Assembly (NCBI RefSeq): GCF_012726345.1
Contig: NZ_PTXN01000001.1
Coordinates: 186,001-250,000, forward strand
Origin: Marinomonas sp. UCMA 3892
GTDB taxonomy: Bacteria > Pseudomonadota > Gammaproteobacteria > Pseudomonadales > Marinomonadaceae
DNA: 64,000 nucleotides
Reading direction: 5' to 3'
A program made the position numbers and the translations under genes. The notes beneath the pieces are model-generated. The model saw only the letters and a program-made list of their open reading frames with translations, did no database searches and had not been told where the DNA came from. The first letter of the stretch is position 1. Every line of letters begins with the position of its first letter. Below, piece by piece: positions 36,252 through 44,775 of this stretch.

Positions 36252-37475
36252 CTAAGACGATGACTTAATGTGTTGCTGAATAAATTCAACGAGTTGATTT
36301 GCTAGCTCGCTTTTTGTGGCTTTGTCAGGTGACCATGTTTTATCTTTCGTAATGATGGTGACTTGGTTTTCGTCTTGATTGAAGCCAATGTCTGCACGAG
36401 AAACATCATTGGCGATAATGATATCCAGTCCTTTGCGCTCTAACTTGCTTTTCGCGTATTCGATCACATTTTGTGTTTCTGCTGCAAAGCCAACGATAGT
36501 TTTGGCGCGTTTTTGTTGAGCAAGTGTCGCGATGATGTCTGGGTTTTTTACTAATGTCAGGGTGATTTCATCGGTATCGGATTGCTTTTTCATCTTCTGG
36601 TTGTTAGCGGCTTTCATTTTAAAGTCTGCAACCGCAGCGGCACCAATGAACACATCGGTTTGTGTGTTCATGCTTCGCTCACAAGCCGCCAGCATGTCAT
36701 CGGCACTTTTTACAGCAATGATATTTGCGCCAGCTGGTGTGGCTATTTGCACTGGGCCACTTATTAATGTGACCTTTGCTCCGCGAGTTATCGCAGCAGT
36801 AGCAAGAGCGTAGCCCATTTTTCCAGAACTGTGATTGCTGATGAAGCGAACTGGATCGATGGCTTCCATGGTTGGACCTGCGGTAATAACCCAATGTTGT
36901 CCAGCTAGGTCTTGTGTAACAGAGGCGTCTTCAAAGTGAGTAGAGATCGCATTGAAAATATCACTCGGCTCGCTCATGCGCCCAGGCCCAATGTCACCGC
37001 AAGCTTGCGCACCATCAGCAGGTCCGATATTTAATACGCCTCGTTCGGTGAGTAGTTTTGCATTGGCTTGTGTTGCAGGATGACGCCACATGGCTTGGTT
37101 CATTGCAGGGGCAAGTAATACAGGTGACTCTGTGGCTAAACACAAGGTGCTTAATAGATCATTTGCCATACCTTGAGCATAACGTGCCATGAAGTCAGCA
37201 GAAGCGGGTGCTATCACAATTAAGTCTGCCCATTTTGCCAGTTCTATATGTCCCATTCCCGCTTCGGCATTTGGGTCTAATAAGGTGCTGCGTACTGGAT
37301 GGCCAGAAATCGCTTGTAAGGTCATTTCCGTGACAAAAGCCTTTGCGCCTTCTGTTAAAACGACTTGCACCTCAGCGCCAGCCTTAGTTAGTAAACGAAT
37401 TAACTCGATGCTTTTATAAGCTGCGATGCCGCCAGTAATACCTAATAAAATGCGTTTTTGAACGAGATTTGACAT
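36252..37475 (-). CDS. coaBC: Bifunctional phosphopantothenoylcysteine decarboxylase / phosphopantothenate-cysteine ligase
   Basis: Carries out two successive CoA-synthesis steps, 407 aa. The N-terminal FMN-dependent decarboxylase CoaC shows [25 protein letters not shown], the catalytic-site-like [13 protein letters not shown] and [10 protein letters not shown]. The C-terminal CTP-dependent ligase CoaB shows [25 protein letters not shown] and GFAAET. ATG 37475 lies after GAGAAG; the upstream in-frame ATG adds five residues. It is divergent from radC and upstream of dut. Confidence 0.95.
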   Translation of the reverse strand: MSNLVQKRILLGITGGIAAYKSIELIRLLTKAGAEVQVVLTEGAKAFVTEMTLQAISGHPVRSTLLDPNAEAGMGHIELAKWADLIVIAPASADFMARYAQGMANDLLSTLCLATESPVLLAPAMNQAMWRHPATQANAKLLTERGVLNIGPADGAQACGDIGPGRMSEPSDIFNAISTHFEDASVTQDLAGQHWVITAGPTMEAIDPVRFISNHSSGKMGYALATAAITRGAKVTLISGPVQIATPAGANIIAVKSADDMLAACERSMNTQTDVFIGAAAVADFKMKAANNQKMKKQSDTDEITLTLVKNPDIIATLAQQKRAKTIVGFAAETQNVIEYAKSKLERKGLDIIIANDVSRADIGFNQDENQVTIITKDKTWSPDKATKSELANQLVEFIQQHIKSSS

Positions 37476-37613
37476 AAAAAAACTTCTCAATTCGATCTGT
37501 GATAGATAAGGTTAACAAATAAGGCAGGAAGCCTTTTGCGGTTATGTATACGCCGCCGCTATCATTTGCTTGTCTAAATAAGAGCAAGATTATCATGTAT
37601 CAAGGAGTAGATC

Positions 37614-38288
37614 ATGAGTATTAAACATTGGCCTGAACAAGAAAGGCCGCGCGAGAAGTTAATCCAGCAAGGTGCAGGTGCGCTAAGTGACTCTGAGCTC
37701 TTGGCTATTTTTCTTCGTACTGGAACCCAAGGTATCAGTGCGGTAGAGCTTGCTCGACAACTACTGGCTCAGTTTGGTGGGTTGCGTTCCTTAATGTCGG
37801 CCAGTCGAGAAGAGTTTTGCCAAGGCTTGGGTCTTGGTGATGCTAAATATACCCAGTTACAAGCTGTACTTGAGATGTCTAAGCGTCATTTACAAGAACA
37901 GCTGATGCGCGAAACGGTGTTCGCTAGTGCGGAACATGTTCGAACCTATCTTTCTTCCCAATTGCGTCATTCTCCACGAGAAGTCTTCGCGGTGCTTTTT
38001 TTGGATACCCAACACAGATTAATTCGCTATCAAGAACTCTTTATGGGAACCATTGACGCTGCGGCGGTTTACCCCCGTGAAGTCGTTAAAGCTGCGCTGC
38101 AATATAACGCCGCCGCGGTCATTCTTGCTCACAATCATCCTAGCGGTATCGCAGAACCTAGTCAGGCAGATATCAGTATTACCGATAAAATTAAACGAGC
38201 ACTAGATCTTGTCGATGTGCGATTACTTGATCACTTTGTCGTCGGTGATGGCTTGCCTGTGTCGTTAGCAGAGAGAGGATTGGTTTAG
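37614..38288 (+). CDS. radC: RadC family protein (JAMM-fold)
   Basis: A 224-aa protein. The N-terminal helix-hairpin-helix region is [25 protein letters not shown]. The C-terminal MPN/JAMM domain carries the zinc motif [15 protein letters not shown] (HxHPSG, Asp). The historical DNA-repair role is doubtful and the true function is unknown. An AAGGAG site precedes the ATG. A weak stem AAATGAGAA/TTCTCATTT follows the gene at 38316-38355. Confidence 0.93.
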   Translation: MSIKHWPEQERPREKLIQQGAGALSDSELLAIFLRTGTQGISAVELARQLLAQFGGLRSLMSASREEFCQGLGLGDAKYTQLQAVLEMSKRHLQEQLMRETVFASAEHVRTYLSSQLRHSPREVFAVLFLDTQHRLIRYQELFMGTIDAAAVYPREVVKAALQYNAAAVILAHNHPSGIAEPSQADISITDKIKRALDLVDVRLLDHFVVGDGLPVSLAERGLV

Positions 38289-38454
38289 GTACTGCTTTTA
38301 AGTCTGATAATAGAAAAATGAGAAGTAGTTTGTATGTGATTTAATTTTCTCATTTATATTAAGATCCCTATTTGGTTACTTTATATGGGTTTTTAGGTGT
38401 CAAAGTAACTGTTTTAGGACTTAGTGTTGTTTTTCTTGATGATCTGGTCGGAAA

Positions 38455-38470
38455 GTTCTAAATTTAGGAC
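38455..38470. promoter_or_regulatory. Putative HipB operator
   Basis: GTTCTAAATTTAGGAC is a near-perfect palindrome (one mismatch per arm pair) 47 bp before the hipB start. TTTAGGAC recurs at 38413-38420, exactly 50 bp upstream of the copy at 38463-38470, and TTTAGGTG occurs near 38393. Repeated sites spaced by whole helical turns fit cooperative autorepression by a HipB-HipA complex. Confidence 0.4.
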
Positions 38471-38516
38471 ATAAAGGTTATTTTAATCTTACAATGTCAC
38501 TATATTGGAACCTTGT

Positions 38517-38843
38517 ATGACTATTGAAAAATCTGCGGCCGCTCTTTCAGAGGAGCTTGGTGAACGTTTAAAGCAGGCTAGGTTGAATCTTAATCTGACT
38601 CAGTCTGAGGTCGCGGCACTTGCTGGCGTTGCTCGGAAAACGGTTTTAAATGCCGAAAAAGGGAAAGTTCAATTAGAAGTGTTTGTGGCAATCATGATTG
38701 CACTGAATTTAACGGATCAATTGAATTTATTCCTGCCAAAACAAGAAATATCACCATTGCAACTGGCTAAGCTAGAGGGCAAAAAACGGCAGCGAGCGTC
38801 AGGAGTGCATCGAGAAAATAATAAAGGGAGATTAGAATGGTAA
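38517..38843 (+). CDS. hipB: HipB-like antitoxin, XRE-family regulator
   Basis: A 108-aa DNA-binding protein with a Cro/C1 HTH: ELGERLKQARLNLNLTQSEVAALAGVARKTVLNAEKGK. A basic, Lys/Arg-rich C-terminal tail follows. In HipBA systems this protein represses the operon and neutralises the kinase. ATG 38517 has GGAA upstream; a TTG at 38505 adds four residues. Its 3' end overlaps hipA by 7 bp, so the pair is coupled. The hipBA genes look more AT-rich than the flanking housekeeping genes and sit between radC and rpmB, an apparent insertion. Confidence 0.85.
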   Translation: MTIEKSAAALSEELGERLKQARLNLNLTQSEVAALAGVARKTVLNAEKGKVQLEVFVAIMIALNLTDQLNLFLPKQEISPLQLAKLEGKKRQRASGVHRENNKGRLEW

Positions 38844-40153
38844 TGGAAGTTATTAAGGTCTCTTATCAAGGTCATGATGTTGGGGCTGTAAGCTTTGATG
38901 TCGAAAAAGGCATAGGAGCTTTTGAATATACAGCAAGTTTTATAAAAAAAGGGATAGAGCTTTCTCCTCTTAAAATGCCGTTATCCAGACGGATTTTTAG
39001 TTTTCCTGAACTTGATTTTAATACCTTTAAAGGCTTGCCAGGCTTAATAGCAGATTCTCTCCCCGATAACTTTGGTAACTCAGTTCTTAATGCTTGGGTG
39101 GCAAGTCAAGGTAAGTCTCCTAATGATATTTCTCCTCTACAACGGCTTCAATACACAGGGAAAAGAGGTATGGGGGCTTTGGAGTATTCACCCGCTACAA
39201 AGCTGCGTAGCTTGAATGCATCACAGCAAGTAGAAATTCAATCACTTGTTTCAATCGCACAAGAAATTTTAGATTCTCGTGGTGTATTTGAGGTAGAGCT
39301 TAATAAGGATGGACGAGAAGAAAGAGAGGCAATGCTGTCGTTACTCTCTGTTGGTATGAGTGCTGGCGGAGCAAGACCTAAGGCTGTACTGGCATTTAAT
39401 AAAGACTTTACTCAAGTTCGCTCTGGGCAAACGACCGTTCCTGAAGGCTTTACTCATTACCTAATGAAATTTGATGGTGTAAATGAACACAATCAGAACC
39501 AAGAGACATTTGGGGATCCCTTAGGTTACGGAGCTATGGAATTTGTTTATTATTTGATGGCCAAAAGTTGTGGTATTGAAATGATGCCCTGTAGGTTGCT
39601 TGAAGAAGGTGGCAGGCGGCACTTTATAACGCAGCGTTTTGATCGCGTAAGTAATACCAAAGTCCATGTCCAGACGCTCAATGGGTTGGCCCATGTTGAC
39701 TACAATAAACCAGGCTCATTTTCCTATGCAGAAATATTCAGTGTGGCTCGGCAATTAAAACTGCCTGCAACTGATGCCCTGCAGATATTAAAGCGTATGG
39801 TATTTAATATTATTGCTCGGAATCATGATGATCATGCCAAAAATTTTGCTTTCATTCTGAGAGATGAGGGTTGGTCTTTAGCCCCTGCCTATGATTTGGC
39901 TTATAGCTACAAGCCCGGAAGTAAGTGGGTTAATAGCCATTGGATGAGTTTAAATGGAAAGAGAGATGGTTTTACGCGAGCTGATTTTTATAGTCTAGAG
40001 AAACTCAGCCCCTTATTTGGCAAGAGCAAAATTGACAGTATCGTCGATGAAACGATCGAATGTGTCTCCAGATGGCCGACTTTAGCCCAAGAGTGGGGTG
40101 TTCCTAAGTTACTAATAGAAGAAATTTATTCTAATTTAAGGCTTAATCTTTAG
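38837..40153 (+). CDS. hipA: HipA-like serine/threonine kinase toxin
   Basis: A 438-aa protein. The N-terminal HipA_N region contains FPELDFNTFKGLPGLIADSLPDNFG. The HipA_C kinase core has the Gly/Lys loop AGGARPK at residues 176-182, RHFITQRFDR ending at 270, the catalytic NHDDHAKN at 329-336 and the metal-binding APAYDLAYS shortly after. All kinase motifs look intact. E. coli HipA phosphorylates glutamyl-tRNA synthetase and induces persistence; the target here is unknown. GGGAG lies 7 nt before ATG 38837. Confidence 0.88.
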   Translation: MVMEVIKVSYQGHDVGAVSFDVEKGIGAFEYTASFIKKGIELSPLKMPLSRRIFSFPELDFNTFKGLPGLIADSLPDNFGNSVLNAWVASQGKSPNDISPLQRLQYTGKRGMGALEYSPATKLRSLNASQQVEIQSLVSIAQEILDSRGVFEVELNKDGREEREAMLSLLSVGMSAGGARPKAVLAFNKDFTQVRSGQTTVPEGFTHYLMKFDGVNEHNQNQETFGDPLGYGAMEFVYYLMAKSCGIEMMPCRLLEEGGRRHFITQRFDRVSNTKVHVQTLNGLAHVDYNKPGSFSYAEIFSVARQLKLPATDALQILKRMVFNIIARNHDDHAKNFAFILRDEGWSLAPAYDLAYSYKPGSKWVNSHWMSLNGKRDGFTRADFYSLEKLSPLFGKSKIDSIVDETIECVSRWPTLAQEWGVPKLLIEEIYSNLRLNL

Positions 40154-40229
40154 ATCAACGACAGAAAGCTAAAACTCGTTAGTATCCTTAGTTTAGAGGG
40201 AGGTGTTAGCTACGTTGTCTTTTTAGAAA

Positions 40230-40269
40230 AACATAGTATTAGAAGAACACAGTATTAGAAGAACATAGT
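40230..40269 (+). repeat. 16-bp tandem repeat, 2.5 copies
   Basis: AACATAGTATTAGAAG (40230-40245), AACACAGTATTAGAAG (40246-40261), then AACATAGT (40262-40269). It lies in the 364-bp hipA-rpmB gap. It may be a slippage product or repeated binding site. The gap also holds the rpmB promoter and a possible small ORF. Confidence 0.75.
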
Positions 40270-40314
40270 CGGGTTCTGCAGAGGTAGATGTTGGATTCGA
40301 TAAGGAGCGCCATT

Positions 40315-40440
40315 ATGTTTTTCTTTGATGCTTTTTGTTCGACAGAGTCAATTGATCATTTTTTTAACAAAAGAATTGCTCAATGGGTTGGCTTATGGGA
40401 AAATGCGCGCCGCTATATCCTCGGTATGGGATTTTTTTGA
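40315..40440 (+). CDS. Candidate small ORF (41 aa) upstream of rpmB
   Basis: ATG 40315 has AAGGAG 7-8 nt upstream and the frame runs 41 codons to TGA. The peptide is aromatic-rich (begins MFFFDAFCST, ends in RRYILGMGFF). No family was recognised. It overlaps the putative rpmB promoter (40376-40404), so if real it must be made from an upstream transcript. It could be chance. Confidence 0.25.
   Translation: MFFFDAFCSTESIDHFFNKRIAQWVGLWENARRYILGMGFF
40376..40404 (+). promoter_or_regulatory. Putative rpmB-rpmG promoter with GC-rich discriminator
   Basis: TTGCTC (40376-40381) and GAAAAT (40399-40404) are 17 bp apart, followed immediately by GCGCGCC, the discriminator type of stringently controlled ribosomal promoters. 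In the transcribed leader GGAAGTG-AAA-CACTTCC (40467-40483) forms a short hairpin before rpmB. Confidence 0.45.
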
Positions 40441-40517
40441 TTCATAAGGAATCATGCTCCGCCTGAGGAAGTGAAACACTTCCAATAATCTTTCTGGATA
40501 GCAAAAGGTATTTAATT

Positions 40518-40754
40518 ATGTCTCGCGTATGTCAAGTTACTGGGAAACGTCCTATTACAGGTAACAACGTTTCTCACTCAAAACGCCGTACTAAGCGTCG
40601 TTTTCTTCCTAACCTTCATTGGCACCGTTTTTGGGTCGAAGGTGAAAACCGCTACATCCGTTTACGTGTATCTTCTAAAGGTATGCGTATTATCGATAAA
40701 AAAGGTATTGAATCAGTTCTTGCTGAAATTCGTGCCAACGGCGAAAAAGTATAA
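40518..40754 (+). CDS. rpmB: 50S ribosomal protein L28
   Basis: A 78-aa basic ribosomal protein, the usual length. It begins [29 protein letters not shown], and the middle [29 protein letters not shown] is diagnostic. It is the first gene of the rpmB-rpmG pair, located upstream of mutM as in E. coli. Upstream leader features include a GC-rich discriminator and a 7-bp hairpin. Confidence 0.97.
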   Translation: MSRVCQVTGKRPITGNNVSHSKRRTKRRFLPNLHWHRFWVEGENRYIRLRVSSKGMRIIDKKGIESVLAEIRANGEKV

Positions 40755-40765
40755 GGATCTGAATC

Positions 40766-40936
40766 ATGGCTTCTAAAGGCGCTCGCGATCTAATTCGCAT
40801 GGTATCTTCTGCTGGTACTGGTCACTTTTACACAACTGACAAGAACAAGCGAAATACTCCTGACAAACTTGAAATGAAAAAGTTTGATCCAGTTGTACGT
40901 AAGCACGTTATGTACAAAGAAGCGAAAATTAAATAA
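40766..40936 (+). CDS. rpmG: 50S ribosomal protein L33
   Basis: A 56-aa ribosomal protein, begins [20 protein letters not shown], followed by [22 protein letters not shown] and a C-terminal YKEAKIK. No Cys pairs are present, so it is the zinc-independent (C-minus) L33 form. It begins 11 bp after rpmB with AAGGA upstream, and a strong terminator follows. Confidence 0.97.
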   Translation: MASKGARDLIRMVSSAGTGHFYTTDKNKRNTPDKLEMKKFDPVVRKHVMYKEAKIK

Positions 40937-40957
40937 TTTTCTTTCTTTGTCAAAAGG

Positions 40958-40984
40958 AACCGACTCAATGAGTCGGTTTTTTTG
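40958..40984 (+). terminator. Terminator of rpmB-rpmG
   Basis: AACCGACTC pairs with GAGTCGGTT (9 bp, loop AAT), followed by a run of T. Confidence 0.92.
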
Positions 40985-41097
40985 TATCTAATAGAAACAC
41001 TTTGTTCGTTTGGTCAATATTGCTTGTGTATTTACATGAAACTGAATCCCATGAGATGGTGAGATGATCTTTTTTAAGGTTTTACAGGAGATTACTT

Positions 41098-41916
41098 ATG
41101 CCTGAGTTACCAGAAGTAGAAACCACCTTACGTGGCATCGAACCCAAATTAGTTGGGCGCTCTCTCGCTAGGGTCGATATCCGTCAGCCAAAGCTGCGCT
41201 GGTTAATCACCCCTGAGTTAAGCTCAGAAATGGTAGGTGAGGAAATTACTCATCTTTCTCGTCGTGGTAAATACATTGGCATTCATACGTCAAAAGGCAC
41301 CTTGATTGTTCATCTTGGTATGTCTGGTAGCTTATATTTTGTGCCAGCCGAGACGCCGCCATTGTTCCATGATCATGTGGATTTTTGTTTTGCGGATGAT
41401 GATGTGTGGTTGCGGTATACAGATCCTCGTCGCTTTGGTGCCATTCTGTGGACAACGGAAGATTGGCATGAGCATGAGCTAATCAAACACTTAGGCCCAG
41501 AGCCTTTGTCTGACATGTTCAATGCGGATATGTTGTATGTCCGAGCGAAAGGTCGCAAGGTTCCAATTAAGACCTTTATTATGGATAGTAAAGTGGTAGT
41601 GGGTGTAGGGAATATTTATGCCAATGAAGCCTTATTTAAGGCGGGGATTCGTCCCGATCGTTTGGCGGGTAACATTAGCAAAGCACGTTTGGCTCGCTTA
41701 GTTGAGTGCATTAAAGTAGTGCTAGCGGCTGCCATTAAACAGGGCGGAACGACGCTAAAAGACTTTGTTGGCGGTGATGGAAAACCTGGCTATTTTAAAC
41801 AGGAGTTGGCAGTTTATGGTCGAGCTAATAAAGCTTGTGTCATATGTAGTAAACCACTTAAAGAGATTCGCCAAGCTCAGCGTAGTACTGTTTTTTGTAT
41901 TAATTGCCAATCTTGA
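41098..41916 (+). CDS. mutM: Formamidopyrimidine-DNA glycosylase (Fpg/MutM)
   Basis: Excises 8-oxoguanine and formamidopyrimidines from DNA and nicks the backbone, 272 aa. The catalytic Pro-Glu is at the processed N-terminus (MPELPEVET). The conserved Lys lies in SRRGKYIGIH, the H2TH region in VGVGNIYANEALFKAGI, and a C-terminal zinc finger has Cys pairs in CVICSKPL and FCINCQS. All key residues are present. It follows the L28/L33 pair. Confidence 0.96.
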   Translation: MPELPEVETTLRGIEPKLVGRSLARVDIRQPKLRWLITPELSSEMVGEEITHLSRRGKYIGIHTSKGTLIVHLGMSGSLYFVPAETPPLFHDHVDFCFADDDVWLRYTDPRRFGAILWTTEDWHEHELIKHLGPEPLSDMFNADMLYVRAKGRKVPIKTFIMDSKVVVGVGNIYANEALFKAGIRPDRLAGNISKARLARLVECIKVVLAAAIKQGGTTLKDFVGGDGKPGYFKQELAVYGRANKACVICSKPLKEIRQAQRSTVFCINCQS

Positions 41917-41971
41917 CCGATTGTTTAGGTTAGGCATGAGAATTGCTACTCAGTTTGTTGGTTAAGTAAAT

Positions 41972-42004
41972 ACTCAGAAAAATTATTTTCGAGTGGGCTT
42001 TTTG
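41972..42004 (+). terminator. Probable mutM terminator
   Basis: ACTC-a-GAAAA pairs with TTTTC-GAGT around ATTA, with one bulge, followed by GGGCTTTTTG. Downstream, TAGGCA (42081-42086) and TGCCTA (42098-42103) form an inverted repeat in the promoter region of the next gene. Confidence 0.5.
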
Positions 42005-42133
42005 TAAATACGTAAAAATGTTGCTTAAAATGTGCAGATTACATTGCGGTATTTTGCTAATCGGTTTATTTTTGACCAGTTAGGCAGGGTTTATGGTTGC
42101 CTAGATTAAATTACATATATAAGAGGAATTGGA

Positions 42134-43126
42134 ATGAAAGCTGTCTTTCTTGCGTCCGTAACAGCGCTTGCTATCTCATCAACCATGGCTCACGCTGCGA
42201 CAGAGCCAGCGGTTGTGTATGACCAAGCAGGTAAATTTGATAAGTCTTTTAACGAAGGCGTTTACAATGGCGTGAAAGAATACACGGCTGAGACGGGCAT
42301 TCAGGTTCGAGAATTTGAACCTAAGAACGAAGCTCAGGTAGAGCAAGGGCTACGCCGCCTTGCTAAACGTGGTTATTCTCCTATCGTTACCGTTGGTTTC
42401 AACATGACTTCTGCGGTTGAGAAAGTCGCGAAAGATTTTCCTGAAGTCAACTTCACTATTATAGATGGCGTTATTGATCTTCCAAATGTTCAGTCTGTTG
42501 TTTTTAAAGAATACGAAGGCTCGTTCCTTGTTGGTGCTTTGGCTGCAATGGCTTCTAAAACTAATACTGTAAGCTTTGTCGGTGGTATGGATATTCCTCT
42601 GATTCGTAAGTTTGCTTGCGGATATGAGCAAGGCGTTAAATACCAATCTTCTAATGCCACTGTTTTGCAGAATATGACAGGCTCTACTGGTGCGGCGTTT
42701 AATGACCCAACAAAAGGTTCTGAATTGGCGAAGAGCCAGTTCTCTAAAGGCTCAGATGTTGTGTTTGCGGCTGCAGGTGGTACAGGTATCGGTGTATACC
42801 AAGCTGCAAAAGATGAAGGTAAATTGGCAATTGGTGTAGATTCAAACCAAAACCATGTTCAGCCAGGCACCATGCTAACGTCTATGGTTAAGCGCGTAGA
42901 TCAAGCGGCTTACAAAACGTACAAAGATGCGGCAGCTGGTACTTGGAAACCTGGTTTGGTTGTTTTAGGTTTGGCTGACGGTGGTGTTGATTGGGCTCTA
43001 GATGACAACAACGCAAGCTTAATTACAGATGATATGAAAGCGAAAATGAAAGAAATTCGTGCAAAAATCATCAGTGGTGAAATTAAAGTTCACGATTATA
43101 TGTCAGATAACACTTGTAACTACTAA
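42134..43126 (+). CDS. BMP-family substrate-binding protein of a nucleoside ABC transporter
   Basis: A 330-aa periplasmic binding protein with signal peptide MKAVFLASVTALAISSTMAHA. BMP/PnrA blocks are VYDQAGKFDKSFNEGVYNG, VTVGFNMTSAVEKVAKDFPEVNFTIIDG, FVGGMDIPLIRKFACGYEQGVKY and ADGGVDWALDD. No lipobox was seen, so it is probably soluble in the periplasm. BMP proteins bind purine nucleosides or similar ligands. The neighbouring cytidine deaminase supports nucleosides as the substrate. A terminator follows before the ATPase gene. Confidence 0.9.
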   Translation: MKAVFLASVTALAISSTMAHAATEPAVVYDQAGKFDKSFNEGVYNGVKEYTAETGIQVREFEPKNEAQVEQGLRRLAKRGYSPIVTVGFNMTSAVEKVAKDFPEVNFTIIDGVIDLPNVQSVVFKEYEGSFLVGALAAMASKTNTVSFVGGMDIPLIRKFACGYEQGVKYQSSNATVLQNMTGSTGAAFNDPTKGSELAKSQFSKGSDVVFAAAGGTGIGVYQAAKDEGKLAIGVDSNQNHVQPGTMLTSMVKRVDQAAYKTYKDAAAGTWKPGLVVLGLADGGVDWALDDNNASLITDDMKAKMKEIRAKIISGEIKVHDYMSDNTCNY

Positions 43127-43136
43127 GTTACATCAT

Positions 43137-43175
43137 AAGACAGTTACTTGCATTGAGCAGGTAACTGTCTTTTTT
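43137..43175 (+). terminator. Terminator between the binding protein and ATPase genes
   Basis: AAGACAGTTACTTGC pairs with GCAGGTAACTGTCTT (15 bp with one G-U), loop ATTGA, followed by T residues. Confidence 0.88.
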
Positions 43176-43218
43176 GTTCTAGTGTGTTCCATTTTAAGCA
43201 GATGAATTACTTTTAGAT

Positions 43219-44775
43219 ATGACGAATAAAACAATGCCATACGCAATTGAATTGCGAGACATCAGTAAACGTTTTGGTGCGGTTCAGGCCAATAAAGACA
43301 TTTGCTTACAAGTTCCAGCTGGCACGATTCACGGTATTATCGGTGAAAACGGCGCGGGAAAGTCTACTTTGATGAGTATCATTTATGGCTTTTATGAAGC
43401 CGATACGGGTCACATTGAAGTGGATGGTAAGCGCGTTGATATTCGTAGCTCTCAAGATGCTATTAATGCTGGCATAGGTATGGTGCATCAGCATTTTATG
43501 CTGGTAGAAAATTTTAGTGTTCTTGAGAACGTGATTCTAGGTGCAGAAGGTGGCGCGGTACTGAAGAATGGTATCGGTCAAGCGCGCGTAGAATTGCAGC
43601 GACTAGCTCATGAATACAGTTTGGATATTGATGTAGATGCAATCGTAGAGGAACTTCCGGTTGGTTTACAGCAACGAGTTGAGATCTTAAAAGCGCTATA
43701 TCGTGGCGCGCGCATCCTTATATTGGATGAGCCCACAGGCGTATTGACACCACAAGAAGCAGATCACCTGTTTCGCATTCTAAAAGCCCTAAAAGATCAG
43801 GGCGTTACCGTATTGTTAATCACCCACAAATTACGTGAAATAATGGCTTCCACCGACAATGTGTCGGTGATGCGCCAAGGCGAAATGGTTGCTCATCGAG
43901 AAACCGCTCACACCAGTAAGGAAGATCTTGCCGAATTGATGGTGGGCAAAAAAGTCCGTTTAACAGTCGATAAAGATGAAGCTCAACCCAGTGAAGTGCT
44001 GTTGTCTGCGCAAAACTTGTCGCAGTTTGACAGCCAAGGCGTTAAACGCTTAAAGAATGTAAGTCTAGAGCTGCGTGCTGGTGAAATTCTGGGTATTGCT
44101 GGCGTATCTGGCAATGGGCAGAGTGAATTATTGAATGTCCTATCTGGTATCACACCTATGGACGAGGGCGAGATTCACTTTGCTGGTCAAGTTATCACTG
44201 CGAAAGCGCCAAAAAATGCTGCACAAATGCGTGATTTGAAGATGGCTCATGTGCCAGAAGATCGCCACAAAATGGGGTTGGTCACTGGTTTTGAAGCGTA
44301 TGAAGCTGCTGTGTTGGGCTATCATAATTCGCCTGTTTATAATGGCAAAATTCTAATGAATCGCAAGGTAATGCTCGATGAATGCAATGAGCGCATGGCG
44401 GCTTGGGATGTGCGTCCACCGAATCCTCATTTGAAAACGGCGAATTTTTCCGGTGGTAACCAGCAAAAAATAGTTATTGCCCGTGAAGTTGAGCAAAACC
44501 CTGAAGTATTATTGATTGGCCAGCCAACTCGTGGCGTTGATATTGGTGCAATTGAAAATATTCACGAACAAATCGTTAAATTAAGAGACTCAGGTAAAGC
44601 CATTTTACTTGTGTCCGTTGAGTTGGATGAAATTATGGCACTGAGTGATCGCATCATTGTGATGTTTGACGGTGCGGTTGTCGGTGAGCTTGATGCAAAA
44701 GATGCCGATGAACGAACCCTTGGCCTGATGATGGCTAATGCTTTCAATGAAGAGCAAGAAGGGGTGTCCGCATGA
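43219..44775 (+). CDS. Nucleoside ABC transporter ATPase (tandem ABC domains)
   Basis: A 518-aa double ABC protein of the carbohydrate/nucleoside uptake type. The N-terminal domain has Walker A GENGAGKST at 42-50, Walker B ILILDEPTGVLTPQEA and an H-loop in LLITHKL. The C-terminal domain has a degenerate Walker A (GVSGNGQSE, no Lys), usual in this family, plus the signature FSGGNQQKIVIARE. It drives import through the two permeases that follow; its stop overlaps the first permease by 4 bp (ATGA). Confidence 0.92.
   Translation: MTNKTMPYAIELRDISKRFGAVQANKDICLQVPAGTIHGIIGENGAGKSTLMSIIYGFYEADTGHIEVDGKRVDIRSSQDAINAGIGMVHQHFMLVENFSVLENVILGAEGGAVLKNGIGQARVELQRLAHEYSLDIDVDAIVEELPVGLQQRVEILKALYRGARILILDEPTGVLTPQEADHLFRILKALKDQGVTVLLITHKLREIMASTDNVSVMRQGEMVAHRETAHTSKEDLAELMVGKKVRLTVDKDEAQPSEVLLSAQNLSQFDSQGVKRLKNVSLELRAGEILGIAGVSGNGQSELLNVLSGITPMDEGEIHFAGQVITAKAPKNAAQMRDLKMAHVPEDRHKMGLVTGFEAYEAAVLGYHNSPVYNGKILMNRKVMLDECNERMAAWDVRPPNPHLKTANFSGGNQQKIVIAREVEQNPEVLLIGQPTRGVDIGAIENIHEQIVKLRDSGKAILLVSVELDEIMALSDRIIVMFDGAVVGELDAKDADERTLGLMMANAFNEEQEGVSA

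Noticed and set aside
40230..40269. CRISPR array
   Set aside because: The 16-bp units are directly abutting without spacers and no cas gene is present.
42000..42133. Purine riboswitch before the nucleoside importer
   Set aside because: The conserved loop sequences of purine aptamers are absent. Only a 6-bp inverted repeat and a terminator were seen.
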